Source of the DNA: Ruminococcus flavefaciens
Lineage (GTDB): Bacteria > Bacillota > Clostridia > Oscillospirales > Ruminococcaceae
Reading direction: 5' to 3'
DNA: 64,000 bases
Assembly: GCA_023663905.1 (NCBI GenBank)
Contig: JAMPGO010000001.1
Location: 1-64,000, forward strand
The position numbers were made by a program, and so were the translations under genes. Under the pieces are notes generated by a model. It was given only the letters and a program-made list of their open reading frames with translations. It was not told the origin of the DNA and ran no database searches. Of the stretch, positions 17,096-24,929 are shown piece by piece. Position 1 is the stretch's first letter; every line of letters starts with the position of its first letter.

Positions 17096-17609
17096 AATTA
17101 TTCTGTTTAAATAAATCATCCTGCGCTTTCTTGGCATTAGCACCGAGAACAGGCGAATTTTTCAAAGTATTCTGGAGCTTTTCCTTGGTCTGCTTGATAG
17201 TTGCAAGCGATTTCTGATGAGCGTTTTCGGCATCGTTCAGCATCTGTGCAACAGAGAGTGCCGCCTGTTTCTGAACAGCTCCTGCGGCATTCTGCGCCTT
17301 CTGGAGAATTTCAACCGCCTTTTTCCTTGCCTCAGCAATAACAGCCTCCTGTGAACACAGCTGCGCCGCTCTGTCCTCTGCACGACGGATAATACCTTCG
17401 GCATTGATTTTGGCTTCGTTAAGAATACGCTGGCAGTCAAACTCAATTTTCTTGGCTTCTTTCAGCTCGTGAGGAAGATTCAGGCGAACATCGTTAATAA
17501 GCTCACGCATACGCTCGCCGTCCACGATTTTCTTATGCGACATAAACGGCACGGAAGCGGATTTGTCAAGAAGCTCGTCCATTTCTTCTAAAATTTCATC
17601 AATATTCAT
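17094..17609 (-). CDS. Coiled-coil protein resembling ATPase b/H subunits
   Basis: 171 residues, almost entirely helical, rich in Ala, Glu, Lys and Gln (EAKINAEGIIRRAEDRAAQL, ARKKAVEILQKAQNAAG), a pattern that makes databases label such proteins as V-type ATPase subunit H or F0 b. No transmembrane segment is visible, so an ATPase role is not supported. It follows coaD by 14 nt in the same direction; in Clostridia a similar protein often sits in the rsmD-coaD cluster. Function unknown. Confidence 0.7.
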   Translation of the reverse strand: MNIDEILEEMDELLDKSASVPFMSHKKIVDGERMRELINDVRLNLPHELKEAKKIEFDCQRILNEAKINAEGIIRRAEDRAAQLCSQEAVIAEARKKAVEILQKAQNAAGAVQKQAALSVAQMLNDAENAHQKSLATIKQTKEKLQNTLKNSPVLGANAKKAQDDLFKQNN

Positions 17610-17623
17610 AAATTCACAACTCC

Positions 17624-18115
17624 TCAGTTATTTTTAACAAGTCTCTGCTTTATATCATCAAGAATAATTTCGGGGACAAAATGACTGATGTCACCGCCGA
17701 AGTAGGCAATCTGCTTCACCACGCTTGAGCTGAGATACATATTTTCGGAAGCGGTAGTGAGAAAAACGGTTTCCGCACCTGCATAAAGCTTTTTGTTTGC
17801 AAGAGCCATCTGAAATTCGTATTCAAAGTCGCTGACGGCACGCAGACCCTTTACAATTGCAATAGCGCCCACGTCCCTTACATAGTCGGCAAGCAGACCG
17901 TCAAGAATATCAATAACGACGTTATCGAGGTCACGGGTGACGGCTTCAATCATAAGCATACGCTCGGTCGCCGTAAAGCTGGGCTTAGCCTTGCCTGCAT
18001 TGCGAGAAATAAGTACAATAACCTTGTCGAACAGTTTTGAAGCCCTTGTGATGATGTCAAGATGACCTAAAGTCACAGGGTCAAAACTGCCGGGACAGAC
18101 AGCAATTCTCCTCAT
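17624..18115 (-). CDS. coaD: Phosphopantetheine adenylyltransferase
   Basis: 163 residues. Fourth step of CoA synthesis: 4'-phosphopantetheine plus ATP to dephospho-CoA. Nucleotidyltransferase signature VCPGSFDPVTLGHLDI, then GLRAVSDFEYEFQMALANKKL and the C-terminal SSSVVKQIA. Two adjacent ATGs (18118 and 18115); the second is 7 nt from GGAGG and is chosen, while the first would overlap the rsmD stop as ATGA. Confidence 0.95.
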   Translation of the reverse strand: MRRIAVCPGSFDPVTLGHLDIITRASKLFDKVIVLISRNAGKAKPSFTATERMLMIEAVTRDLDNVVIDILDGLLADYVRDVGAIAIVKGLRAVSDFEYEFQMALANKKLYAGAETVFLTTASENMYLSSSVVKQIAYFGGDISHFVPEIILDDIKQRLVKNN

Positions 18116-18663
18116 CATTCATCCTCCCTTGGCTTTACAAAGACAGAAACGTTGATTTTTCCGTATCTGTAAGTTTTTCTGAGAAGCATTCCTTCAGGAG
18201 CTTCAGGCTGTTCGGCTTCCTTTTCATACTCGCAGATAATAAAACCGCCGTCGTTAAGCTTTTTTTCGGCAAGAGGCAGAAGCTTGTGAATATGCCCGAA
18301 TCTGTAAGGAGGGTCGAGGATAATAATATCAAACTTCTGCACGGTAAGGCGGATATAGTCGTAGCTGTCACGGTTTACGACTTCGGCAAGCCGTGCAAGC
18401 TTGGTGCTTCTGAGATTCTCGTTAATACAGCGGAGCGACTTTGCGGAGCTGTCCACAAAAACCGCACGGGAAGCACCTCTGCTGAGCGCCTCAATGCCCA
18501 TCTGACCGCTTCCTGCGAAAAGGTCGAGAACCTTTGCGCCCTCAATTTCAAACTGAATGGAAGAGAAAACCCCTTCCTTGACTTTTTCTGTAGTAGGTCT
18601 CACGTCGATTCCCTCAGGAGCGACAAGCCTGTGACCTCTTGCGATACCAGTTATAACTCTCAT
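18115..18663 (-). CDS. rsmD: 16S rRNA (guanine966-N2)-methyltransferase
   Basis: 182 residues. SAM-binding LDLFAGSGQMGIEALSRGA and catalytic DPPY (IILDPPYRFG) identify RsmD; GIARGHRL at the N-terminus is family-typical. First gene of rsmD-coaD-coiled-coil operon; promoter at 18706-18734. Confidence 0.95.
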   Translation of the reverse strand: MRVITGIARGHRLVAPEGIDVRPTTEKVKEGVFSSIQFEIEGAKVLDLFAGSGQMGIEALSRGASRAVFVDSSAKSLRCINENLRSTKLARLAEVVNRDSYDYIRLTVQKFDIIILDPPYRFGHIHKLLPLAEKKLNDGGFIICEYEKEAEQPEAPEGMLLRKTYRYGKINVSVFVKPREDE

Positions 18664-18705
18664 ATATCAGAACTCCATTTTTCACATAGTAAGGTATATA
18701 CTCCT

Positions 18706-18734
18706 ATTATAACCTATTTTTTCAGATTTGTCTA
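18706..18734 (-). promoter_or_regulatory. Promoter of rsmD-coaD
   Basis: Minus-strand TAGACA (18729-18734), 17 bp, TATAAT (18706-18711). Confidence 0.7.
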
Positions 18735-18769
18735 TATTAATTTAACAGAATAAAAAAATTTTTTTGCTG

Positions 18770-18798
18770 TTGACATTATGATAAATATGTGGTATAAT
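18770..18798 (+). promoter_or_regulatory. Strong promoter of the 6S-like RNA
   Basis: TTGACA (18770-18775), 17 bp, TATAAT (18793-18798), perfect consensus, with no open reading frame or ribosome site downstream before 19123. Confidence 0.8.
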
Positions 18799-18804
18799 GT
18801 ATTA

Positions 18805-18997
18805 TAAATAAAAAAAGGTGCTGAACAAGCCTTAGCGGTTCTCCTCAAAATCTGTGGTTATAAATAACCGTCATACCTGGGAAGTCGGGCGGTTACTTCT
18901 TGTTGTTGTTTGCTAAGTCTATGATTGCTATTACAACTCACCTCTTTTCAGAGGAAAGATTGAACCGCCTTGCCACTTTGTACAGCATTTGTATTAT
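18805..18997 (+). ncRNA. ssrS: Probable 6S RNA
   Basis: About 190 nt starting about 7 nt after the -10 box. The ends pair: GGTGCTGAACAA near 18817 and TTGTACAGCATT near 18978, then CCTTAGCGGTT with GAACCGCCTTG, giving a long closing stem with small bulges. The middle opens into a bubble that includes a small hairpin in its 3' strand (CCTCTTTTCAGAGG), and the apex carries TAACCG / CGGTTA. This rod-bubble-rod shape and size match 6S RNA, which binds the housekeeping RNA polymerase. SRP RNA and tmRNA hallmarks are absent. Called from structure only. Confidence 0.6.
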
Positions 18998-19035
18998 TAT
19001 ATCAGCAATTTCCTGAAATGTCAAGTTACTGCAAC

Positions 19036-19063
19036 AGCTCTCTGTAAAAAGAGAGCTTTTTTA
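19036..19063 (+). terminator. Terminator downstream of the 6S-like RNA
   Basis: Stem AGCTCTC / GAGAGCT with an 8-nt loop and a run of T. It could end the primary 6S-like transcript, which would then be trimmed by about 60 nt, and it insulates the ABC operon. Confidence 0.8.
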
Positions 19064-19064
19064 T

Positions 19065-19093
19065 TTGACAAACCGCCGTGAAGATGATATAAT
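19065..19093 (+). promoter_or_regulatory. Promoter of the NatAB-type operon
   Basis: TTGACA (19065-19070), 17 bp, TATAAT (19088-19093), immediately after the preceding terminator. Confidence 0.8.
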
Positions 19094-19122
19094 AAATAAA
19101 AAATATAACAGGGAGGTTTTCT

Positions 19123-19863
19123 ATGGAAAATATTCTGGAAGTAAAACAGCTGTCCAAACAGTATGCAAAAGTGCTTGCCACAGAAAATGTTTCGTTTGAA
19201 ATCGGAAAAGGCGAGATTTTTGCACTGATAGGACCGAACGGTGCGGGAAAGACTACCACCATACGTATGATTTCCACGCTCCTCACACCTACTTCGGGCG
19301 ACGCAATTGTCAACGGTCACAGCGTTATAAAAGAGCCTGAAAAAGTCCGCCAGTGCATTACATATCTTCCCGATGAAGCAGGCGCTTACAAGAATATGAC
19401 AGGCAAAAATTATCTCCGCTTTATGGCAGGGCTTTTCTCGACCGATATTGACACAATCAACAGCTATGTTGAAAGAGCGGAAAAGATGTGCGGTCTCGGC
19501 GACAGGCTGAAAGACAAAATCGGAAGCTACAGCCGTGGTATGATAAGAAAACTGCTTCTCTCACGTGCCGTAATGAATACGCCTGCACTTGCAATTCTTG
19601 ATGAGCCTACCAGCGGACTTGATGTGCTTAACGCTATCGAGATACGCAGGATGATAAAAGACCTCGCACACAATGAGGGAATGTCGTTTTTATTGTCGTC
19701 GCATAATATGCTCGAAATCGAGTTTGTCTCCGACCGTGTGGGAATTATTGCAAAGGGGCATCTTCTTGTGACAGGGCGCATTGACGAGCTTAAACAGCGT
19801 TACAGCGCACAGAATCTTGAAGAAGTCTTTGAAAGGGTGGTGAATGACAATGAAATTCTTTAA
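19123..19863 (+). CDS. natA: ABC transporter ATP-binding protein, NatA type
   Basis: 246 residues. Walker A GPNGAGKTTTIRM, Walker B LAILDEPTSGLD, H-loop in LLSSHNMLEIEFV. The signature motif is SYSRGMIRKLLLSRAV, a degenerate LSGGQ usual in NatA-like ATPases. With the next gene it forms an ABC-2 exporter; in B. subtilis NatAB exports Na+, but the substrate here cannot be read from sequence. RBS GGAGG. Confidence 0.88.
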   Translation: MENILEVKQLSKQYAKVLATENVSFEIGKGEIFALIGPNGAGKTTTIRMISTLLTPTSGDAIVNGHSVIKEPEKVRQCITYLPDEAGAYKNMTGKNYLRFMAGLFSTDIDTINSYVERAEKMCGLGDRLKDKIGSYSRGMIRKLLLSRAVMNTPALAILDEPTSGLDVLNAIEIRRMIKDLAHNEGMSFLLSSHNMLEIEFVSDRVGIIAKGHLLVTGRIDELKQRYSAQNLEEVFERVVNDNEIL

Positions 19864-21166
19864 CCTGCTTAAAAAAGAACTCTCCGAGATTATCAATGCC
19901 CAGATGATTTTAACCCTCGTCATTTATCTTGTTATGCTTCTGACTCTCGGAAAGGTTATGAATGCGACGGTTGAGGATACCATAAAACAGGAGTATACTG
20001 TTAATATCAGCGACCGTGACAATACGGATTTCACCCACGCACTTATTGAATCGCTCCGAAAAAGCGGTGCGGAAATAAGCGAGTTTACTACAGACGGCGA
20101 TGATTATGCCTCTGTGCTTGATTCAACAGGCAAAAAATCGATAGTTATCATTCCCGAAGGCTTTACCGAGAAAATCGAGAACGGCGAATCTCCCGAGCTT
20201 ATAAGCGTTGCGGGTATGGAATCGGCTTCACTAATGTCCAACACAGGCAACAACAACAGCGGTGCAATCGGGCTTATCTCCGCCTGTATTTCAAACGTAT
20301 TTGCGGAAAAATCGGGACTTACGGCTGAGGATATAAATCTTATCAACTCGCCTGTATCAGTTTCGGAACACACTGTCGTGCAGGATAAATCAGCGGAAGC
20401 AAGTACGGATTCCCTTGTAAGCCAGCTTATGATGCAGAATATGCTTTTGCCGATTGTCGTTTTCCTGCTGATTATGACTACTTCCCAGACCCTTATGAGC
20501 GCAATATCCAACGAAAAGATAGACAAAACACTTGAAACGCTCCTGTCAGCTCCTGTTGCGAGGACTTCAATACTCGGGGCTAAAATGCTTGCGGCTGCAA
20601 TTGTCGCACTGCTCAATGCCGTAGTTATGATGATTGGCTTCTCGTCGTTTACGGCAGGTGCGGCGGCTTCGCTTGAAAGCGAGATGAGCGGTACTCTTGC
20701 TTCGCAGTTCATATCCGTTGACGAAGCTATGGAAAAGCTCGGGCTAAATCTTGGTGTGGGCGATTTTATTCTCGTCGGCATTCAGTTCTTTATGACTATT
20801 ATGATTTGCCTGTCAATATCAATAATGCTCGGAGCGCTGGTAAATGATTCAAAGCAGGCACAGACGATGATTATGCCCCTTATGATTGCCGCAGTCATTC
20901 CATATATGGTTTCAATGATTACGGATATAAATACTCTTCCGCTTGTGTACAAAATAATCGTCTATGCTATACCGTTCACCCACACATTCTCATCGATAAC
21001 AAATATAATGTTCGGAAATATGGGAATATTCTGGGGAGGACTTGCATATCAGACAGTATTTTTCATCGTGTGTATGTTCTTTGCGCTGAAATTATTCAAA
21101 TCGGACAAGATTCTTACCGCCTCGCTTAATCTCGGGCAGAAGCTTAGATTCAAGTCCAAAAAATAA
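19850..21166 (+). CDS. natB: ABC-2 type permease, NatB type
   Basis: 438 residues. One N-terminal membrane segment (about 18-38), a large extracellular domain (about 40-195), then five or six membrane segments, the ABC-2 layout of NatB. Characteristic: NEKIDKTLETLLSAPVARTSILGAKMLAA. The start at 19850 is 6 nt after a GGTGA-type ribosome site inside the upstream gene (14-bp overlap); an ATG at 19844 is too close to it. Confidence 0.85.
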   Translation: MKFFNLLKKELSEIINAQMILTLVIYLVMLLTLGKVMNATVEDTIKQEYTVNISDRDNTDFTHALIESLRKSGAEISEFTTDGDDYASVLDSTGKKSIVIIPEGFTEKIENGESPELISVAGMESASLMSNTGNNNSGAIGLISACISNVFAEKSGLTAEDINLINSPVSVSEHTVVQDKSAEASTDSLVSQLMMQNMLLPIVVFLLIMTTSQTLMSAISNEKIDKTLETLLSAPVARTSILGAKMLAAAIVALLNAVVMMIGFSSFTAGAAASLESEMSGTLASQFISVDEAMEKLGLNLGVGDFILVGIQFFMTIMICLSISIMLGALVNDSKQAQTMIMPLMIAAVIPYMVSMITDINTLPLVYKIIVYAIPFTHTFSSITNIMFGNMGIFWGGLAYQTVFFIVCMFFALKLFKSDKILTASLNLGQKLRFKSKK

Positions 21167-21170
21167 AAAC

Positions 21171-21200
21171 AGGAGCAGGTTTATTCCTGCTCCTCGTGTT
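21171..21200 (+). terminator. Terminator between natB and rlmH (convergent)
   Basis: Perfect 9-bp stem AGGAGCAGG / CCTGCTCCT, 6-nt loop, T-rich tail on the plus strand; A/T-rich on the minus side too. Confidence 0.8.
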
Positions 21201-21674
21201 TTATTTGTGGTATTTTCCGCCCTCTGCAATCTGAAAGCTCCTGTAAATCTGTTCGAGAAGCATAACACGTGCAAGCTGGTGCGGAAAAGTCATTTTCGAC
21301 ATAGACAGCTTAAGGTTGCCCATCTGCTTTATCTCGGGTGCAAGACCGTATGAGCTTCCTATTATAAAGGTAACGGAACTGAATCCGCTGATTCCTGCGG
21401 ACGATATTTTTTCCGACAGCTCAGGACTGGTGAGCTGTTTACCCTCAATGCACATCGGGATAATAAATCCCTTTGTGTATTTTTTTATTTGGACAGCTTC
21501 TTTTTGCAGAGCCGAAAATATTTCCTTCTCGGACGGCGATTCGCTGAGACGGCATTCGTCAAGCTCGTGAAGCTCAAAAGTGCAGTATCTTCCCAGCCTT
21601 TTTATGTACTCCGCACACGCATTTCGGAGATAATCCTCTTTCAGCTTGCCGATAACAATAAGATTTATATTCAG
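21201..21674 (-). CDS. rlmH: 23S rRNA (pseudouridine1915-N3)-methyltransferase RlmH
   Basis: 157 residues against about 159 in the family. SPOUT methyltransferase acting on Ψ1915 of 23S rRNA; seen: INLIVIGKLKEDYL at the N-terminus, FIIGSSYGLAPEI (SAM knot) and FPHQLARVMLLEQIYRSFQI at the C-terminus. Alignment with known RlmH proteins (MNIN...) puts the first codon at CTG 21674-21672, which overlaps the walJ stop as CTGA, the same geometry as common ATGA/GTGA overlaps, with GGAGG 12 nt upstream. An in-frame GTG five codons upstream and the ATT next to it are alternatives; no ATG fits. Confidence 0.92.
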   Translation of the reverse strand: MNINLIVIGKLKEDYLRNACAEYIKRLGRYCTFELHELDECRLSESPSEKEIFSALQKEAVQIKKYTKGFIIPMCIEGKQLTSPELSEKISSAGISGFSSVTFIIGSSYGLAPEIKQMGNLKLSMSKMTFPHQLARVMLLEQIYRSFQIAEGGKYHK

Positions 21675-22459
21675 AATATTACACACCCTCCTTCTGTCGC
21701 AACAGGCGCAACGCCCATAAGATAATCTTTGCCACGACTGAACTCGCACAGATAACTCTGCACGGTACTGTCGGCTATAAACGGAGTGTTGTTTGACTGG
21801 CTGAGATGACCGAGCAGAAAATGCGTCGTGCCTGTATTTATCAGCCTCTGCACAAATGCTCCGCAAAGGTCGTTTGAAAGATGCCCGTGGTCTGATTCTA
21901 TGCGCTGTTTGAGGTGTTCGGGATATGAACCGCCGTGAAGCATATTTACATCATAGTTCGCTTCAATCATAACAAGACGACAGCCTGTAAGTGCGTTCCT
22001 TACAGTCTCGGTAATATGCCCCAAATCAGTACATACGGCGCAGAGCTTGTCGCCTGCCGTTCTTATTCTGTAGCCACAGCTCTGTACGGTATCGTGCGGA
22101 GTATCAAAGCAGGAGACTTCAAAATCACCGCACGCAACAGGATTCCCGTCGATTTCAATCAGCTCCGTATGCGGAGAGATTTTATCATTGTCGCAGAGAT
22201 TCTGAAGCGTATACTTCTGCCCGTACAGCCTGATATTGCTGTTATATTTCGTAAGCGTTTTAAGCCCTGCTATATGGTCGCTGTGGACGTGCGTTATAAA
22301 AATGCCCTGCACAGCCGACATAGGTATATTATTGCATTCAAGCGCACCGAGAAGCCGTTTGTAACTCACTCCGCAGTCAATTAAAATACCGCCTTTTTCC
22401 GTGCCGATAAATTCAGCGTTGCCCTTGCTGGAGCTGAACAGAGGATATATTTTCGCCAT
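21671..22459 (-). CDS. walJ: MBL-fold metallohydrolase, YycJ/WalJ type
   Basis: 262 residues. Metallo-beta-lactamase fold with ITHVHSDHIAG (HxHxDH), FDTPHD, CTDLGH and LGHLSQSN metal ligands. YycJ/WalJ proteins sit near walRK and rlmH in Firmicutes and are linked to cell-wall or DNA transactions; the immediate rlmH neighbour supports the call, though walRK are absent here. RBS AGGGAATAATA before ATG 22459. Confidence 0.85.
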   Translation of the reverse strand: MAKIYPLFSSSKGNAEFIGTEKGGILIDCGVSYKRLLGALECNNIPMSAVQGIFITHVHSDHIAGLKTLTKYNSNIRLYGQKYTLQNLCDNDKISPHTELIEIDGNPVACGDFEVSCFDTPHDTVQSCGYRIRTAGDKLCAVCTDLGHITETVRNALTGCRLVMIEANYDVNMLHGGSYPEHLKQRIESDHGHLSNDLCGAFVQRLINTGTTHFLLGHLSQSNNTPFIADSTVQSYLCEFSRGKDYLMGVAPVATEGGCVIF

Positions 22460-22521
22460 TATTATTCCCTCAATTCAATATTGTATTCTTGGTGCTTTAT
22501 ATCCAGTTTTTAAAGGCATAA

Positions 22522-22815
22522 TCATTCAAACAAGTATCCGCCACCATTTTTGTCTGTATCTATAAAGATTGTGTTTTTATCTTCTGACCGCTTAACTCCA
22601 TATACCGCTACAATGTCTTCTCCGTCACGGTTAAATACAGTTGGCATTATATCTTTGTTAGCCTTTGCTGTACTTAAAAATCTTAGGAAATGCATTTTGT
22701 CATCCAAAGAGGCAGTTTTTATTGATACCTTCTTGTTTGTTTTCTTATCCCTTAAACGAGCTGATAATCCTTTATCATTTTCATATTCCTCTATATAACA
22801 CTCCCATTTAGTCAT
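22522..22815 (-). CDS. Small hypothetical protein
   Basis: 97 residues, charged, with predicted beta strands (WECYIEEYEND, VSIKTASLDD, DIVAVYGVKR) and a C-terminal GGGYLFE. No family recognised. A good AGGAGGT precedes the ATG at 22815. Base use is more AT-rich than the neighbours, which could mean recent arrival. Not coupled to flanking genes. Confidence 0.6.
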   Translation of the reverse strand: MTKWECYIEEYENDKGLSARLRDKKTNKKVSIKTASLDDKMHFLRFLSTAKANKDIMPTVFNRDGEDIVAVYGVKRSEDKNTIFIDTDKNGGGYLFE

Positions 22816-22884
22816 TAATTATTACCTCCTGATTCATAATATTTGTTCATCTGATTCCACTGATAGCACGTGGTTAAATCAGGA

Positions 22885-23559
22885 TTATTTCACCGGCATT
22901 CTTGAAGCGATTTTCATAGCAAATTCATTGAAGCTCTGAGTCTGGAGGATGATTTTTCCAGGACCTGTCAGCTTTGTCAGGAACAGACCCTCTCCGCCGA
23001 AGAGAATATTGCCGAAGCCCTTGACGGTCTCAATATCATAGCTGACGGACGTTTCAAACGCAACGACGTTTCCCGTATCAACCTTTATAACCTCGCCCGG
23101 AGCGAGAACACGTTCAATCTTATCGCCGTCAACTTCAAGAAAAGCCATACCCTTTCCGAAAAGCTTCTGTAGAATAAATCCCTCACCGCCGAAAAGTCCC
23201 GCCGTGAATTTCTTGGTGAACGAGGCTTTAATGTCAACAGTCTGCTCGGCGCAGAGAAAAGCACCCTTCTGCACAATAAGCTCGCTCTGTGAAATATCCA
23301 CAGCAATAACGCTTCCAGGAACAGTCGAGCCGAACGCAACCATAGCGCCGTCAACATTGGCAGTGTAGTTAGCCATAAAAATAGATTCCCCAGTGAATAT
23401 TCTTCCCAGACTTCTTCCTATACCGCCTCTTGCATTGGTGGTCATCGTGATACCGTTGGTCTGCCAAATCATACCGCCCGACTGCGTGAACATTGATTCG
23501 CCTGCATTCAGCGTGCATTCAACGGCAGGTACTGTTTCGCCAATAATCTGATAATTCAT
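22885..23559 (-). CDS. AIM24/TIGR00266 family protein
   Basis: 224 residues. Gly-rich beta-helix-like protein of the AIM24 family: AGESMFTQSGGMIW, GGIGRSLGRIFTGESIF, GGEGFILQKLFGKG, GFGNILFGGEGLFLTKLTGPGK. Widely conserved, function unknown. RBS AAGGAGAA; own promoter at 23593-23621. Confidence 0.88.
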   Translation of the reverse strand: MNYQIIGETVPAVECTLNAGESMFTQSGGMIWQTNGITMTTNARGGIGRSLGRIFTGESIFMANYTANVDGAMVAFGSTVPGSVIAVDISQSELIVQKGAFLCAEQTVDIKASFTKKFTAGLFGGEGFILQKLFGKGMAFLEVDGDKIERVLAPGEVIKVDTGNVVAFETSVSYDIETVKGFGNILFGGEGLFLTKLTGPGKIILQTQSFNEFAMKIASRMPVK

Positions 23560-23592
23560 ACGAACTTCTCCTTATATCAAAAATATATCTCT

Positions 23593-23621
23593 ATTCTATC
23601 ACATTTTTCCGAATCAGTCAA
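23593..23621 (-). promoter_or_regulatory. Promoter of the AIM24-family gene
   Basis: Minus-strand TTGACT (23616-23621), 17 bp, TAGAAT (23593-23598). Confidence 0.65.
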
Positions 23622-23651
23622 TAGCAATTTTACAGCAGATATAATTATACA

Positions 23652-23675
23652 CACAAAACAGTGCGCTGTTTTGTG
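23652..23675. repeat. 10-bp inverted repeat in the divergent region
   Basis: CACAAAACAG / CTGTTTTGTG with a 4-nt loop, 35 bp upstream of the -35 box at 23710. No T-run follows; possible regulator site. Confidence 0.5.
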
Positions 23676-23709
23676 CAGGTATACAAAATTAATATTTGCA
23701 GTAAAACCC

Positions 23710-23738
23710 TTGACAAATTCAGGAAACTTGTATATAAT
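23710..23738 (+). promoter_or_regulatory. Promoter of the dockerin-protease operon
   Basis: TTGACA (23710-23715), 17 bp, TATAAT (23733-23738). Confidence 0.8.
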
Positions 23739-23783
23739 ATAATTATAGGAAACATATTATATAAATTTTAAGGAGGAATAACT

Positions 23784-24917
23784 ATGAAGAAGTTCAAAAA
23801 GCTGGTTGCCTGTGTTCTGACTGCCGCAATCTCAGCCGCCTGTGCGCTTCCCTTTGCTGGTTCTGCCGCAACGACAAATGTTCTTTTAGGCGATGCAAAC
23901 GGAGACGGTGTTGTTGACATAGCCGATGCCGCCTGTATAACACAGTATCTTCACGGCACTTGCGCAGCTCCGCAGTATTGCTTTACAGCTATGGATATAA
24001 ATCAGGATTGTGTTGTTGATGAAACTGATGCATATAGAATCCAATATAACGTAGCATATAATTTAGAAAACGACCCCAAAACCGTAAAAAAAGAACTGTA
24101 TACGCTTCCTGACAATGAAAAAAGATATTATTACAAATATGATTGTTCTTCAAAGAAAAGAAGCTCTTATGTTTTGCAGGCATTGGAAGAATTTAGCATT
24201 CCGGACAGTCAGATTGAATCTTTACAGGACATCGCTCCAGATGAAAGAGACTATGAAAATACGAATGTTGTTCAATTAGAAATGCCCGGTGGTGGTATCG
24301 GAAGCGGATTTATTGTTGGTAAAAATGTTATCGCAACAGCTGCTCATTGTGTTTATGGCAGTAAAGGTTTTGTATCAGATGTTACAGTTAATATTTATAA
24401 GCAGGACGGTACAACTGTTGCTCAGACATTTAAGGCTAGCTCATATCATATCCCAAGAAAATACACTACAGAAAACGAAAAAAAGGATAATTATGATTAT
24501 GCTTTGATATATGTTGATGATATTGTCGAAAACGGAGTAACAAAAAATCTTACAAGCTATGCAAAACCATTGGCAATTGGCATTGCTGCTAAAGAATTTA
24601 TGACAACTGGAAGAGATATTACTGCTTCAGGATTTTCATCTCACGACACATATGCAAGATATTACAGCACTGGTGAAGTGGCTGAAATTCCATCAAGCTT
24701 AACTAATACCAATCCTAATTTAAGAATGCTGGTAAATGCAGAAACCATAGGTGGAAAAAGCGGCGGTGTTATGTATTATACTTCAACATACAATAATGTT
24801 ACACACAAATCAGTTGTCGCTGTTGTTACTGGCGGTAGCTCAACAATAGGTACGTGGGGTGTAAGAATGAATCCTACACTTATTCATTTTTACCTTCAGA
24901 ATCCAAACATAAATTAA
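23784..24917 (+). CDS. Secreted dockerin-bearing trypsin/V8-like serine protease
   Basis: 377 residues. Signal peptide (1 to about 28), then at once a type I dockerin (about 32-95; GDANGDGVVDIADAACITQY and DINQDCVVDETDAYRI), then an S1-type serine protease: His in IATAAHCVYG (about 187), Asp in NYDYALIYVDD (about 239), Ser in GGKSGGVMYY (about 326). The order signal-dockerin-protease is unusual; most dockerins are C-terminal. RBS AGGAGG. Twelve nt separate it from the next dockerin gene, so the two are co-transcribed and probably co-assembled on a scaffold. Confidence 0.9.
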   Translation: MKKFKKLVACVLTAAISAACALPFAGSAATTNVLLGDANGDGVVDIADAACITQYLHGTCAAPQYCFTAMDINQDCVVDETDAYRIQYNVAYNLENDPKTVKKELYTLPDNEKRYYYKYDCSSKKRSSYVLQALEEFSIPDSQIESLQDIAPDERDYENTNVVQLEMPGGGIGSGFIVGKNVIATAAHCVYGSKGFVSDVTVNIYKQDGTTVAQTFKASSYHIPRKYTTENEKKDNYDYALIYVDDIVENGVTKNLTSYAKPLAIGIAAKEFMTTGRDITASGFSSHDTYARYYSTGEVAEIPSSLTNTNPNLRMLVNAETIGGKSGGVMYYTSTYNNVTHKSVVAVVTGGSSTIGTWGVRMNPTLIHFYLQNPNIN

Positions 24918-24929
24918 GGAGGTCATTTT

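Noticed and set aside
17094-17609. Coiled-coil protein as an ATP synthase subunit
   Set aside because: No membrane segment and no other ATPase genes nearby; the resemblance is to generic coiled coil.
18805-18997. Structured RNA considered as SRP RNA, tmRNA or RNase P RNA
   Set aside because: No SRP tetraloop region, no tmRNA tag frame or tRNA-like ends, and far too short for RNase P; the closing stem and bubble fit 6S better.
23784-24917. Dockerin protease as truncated xylanase or scaffold
   Set aside because: A complete His-Asp-Ser set is visible and no cohesin or glycosidase motif occurs.
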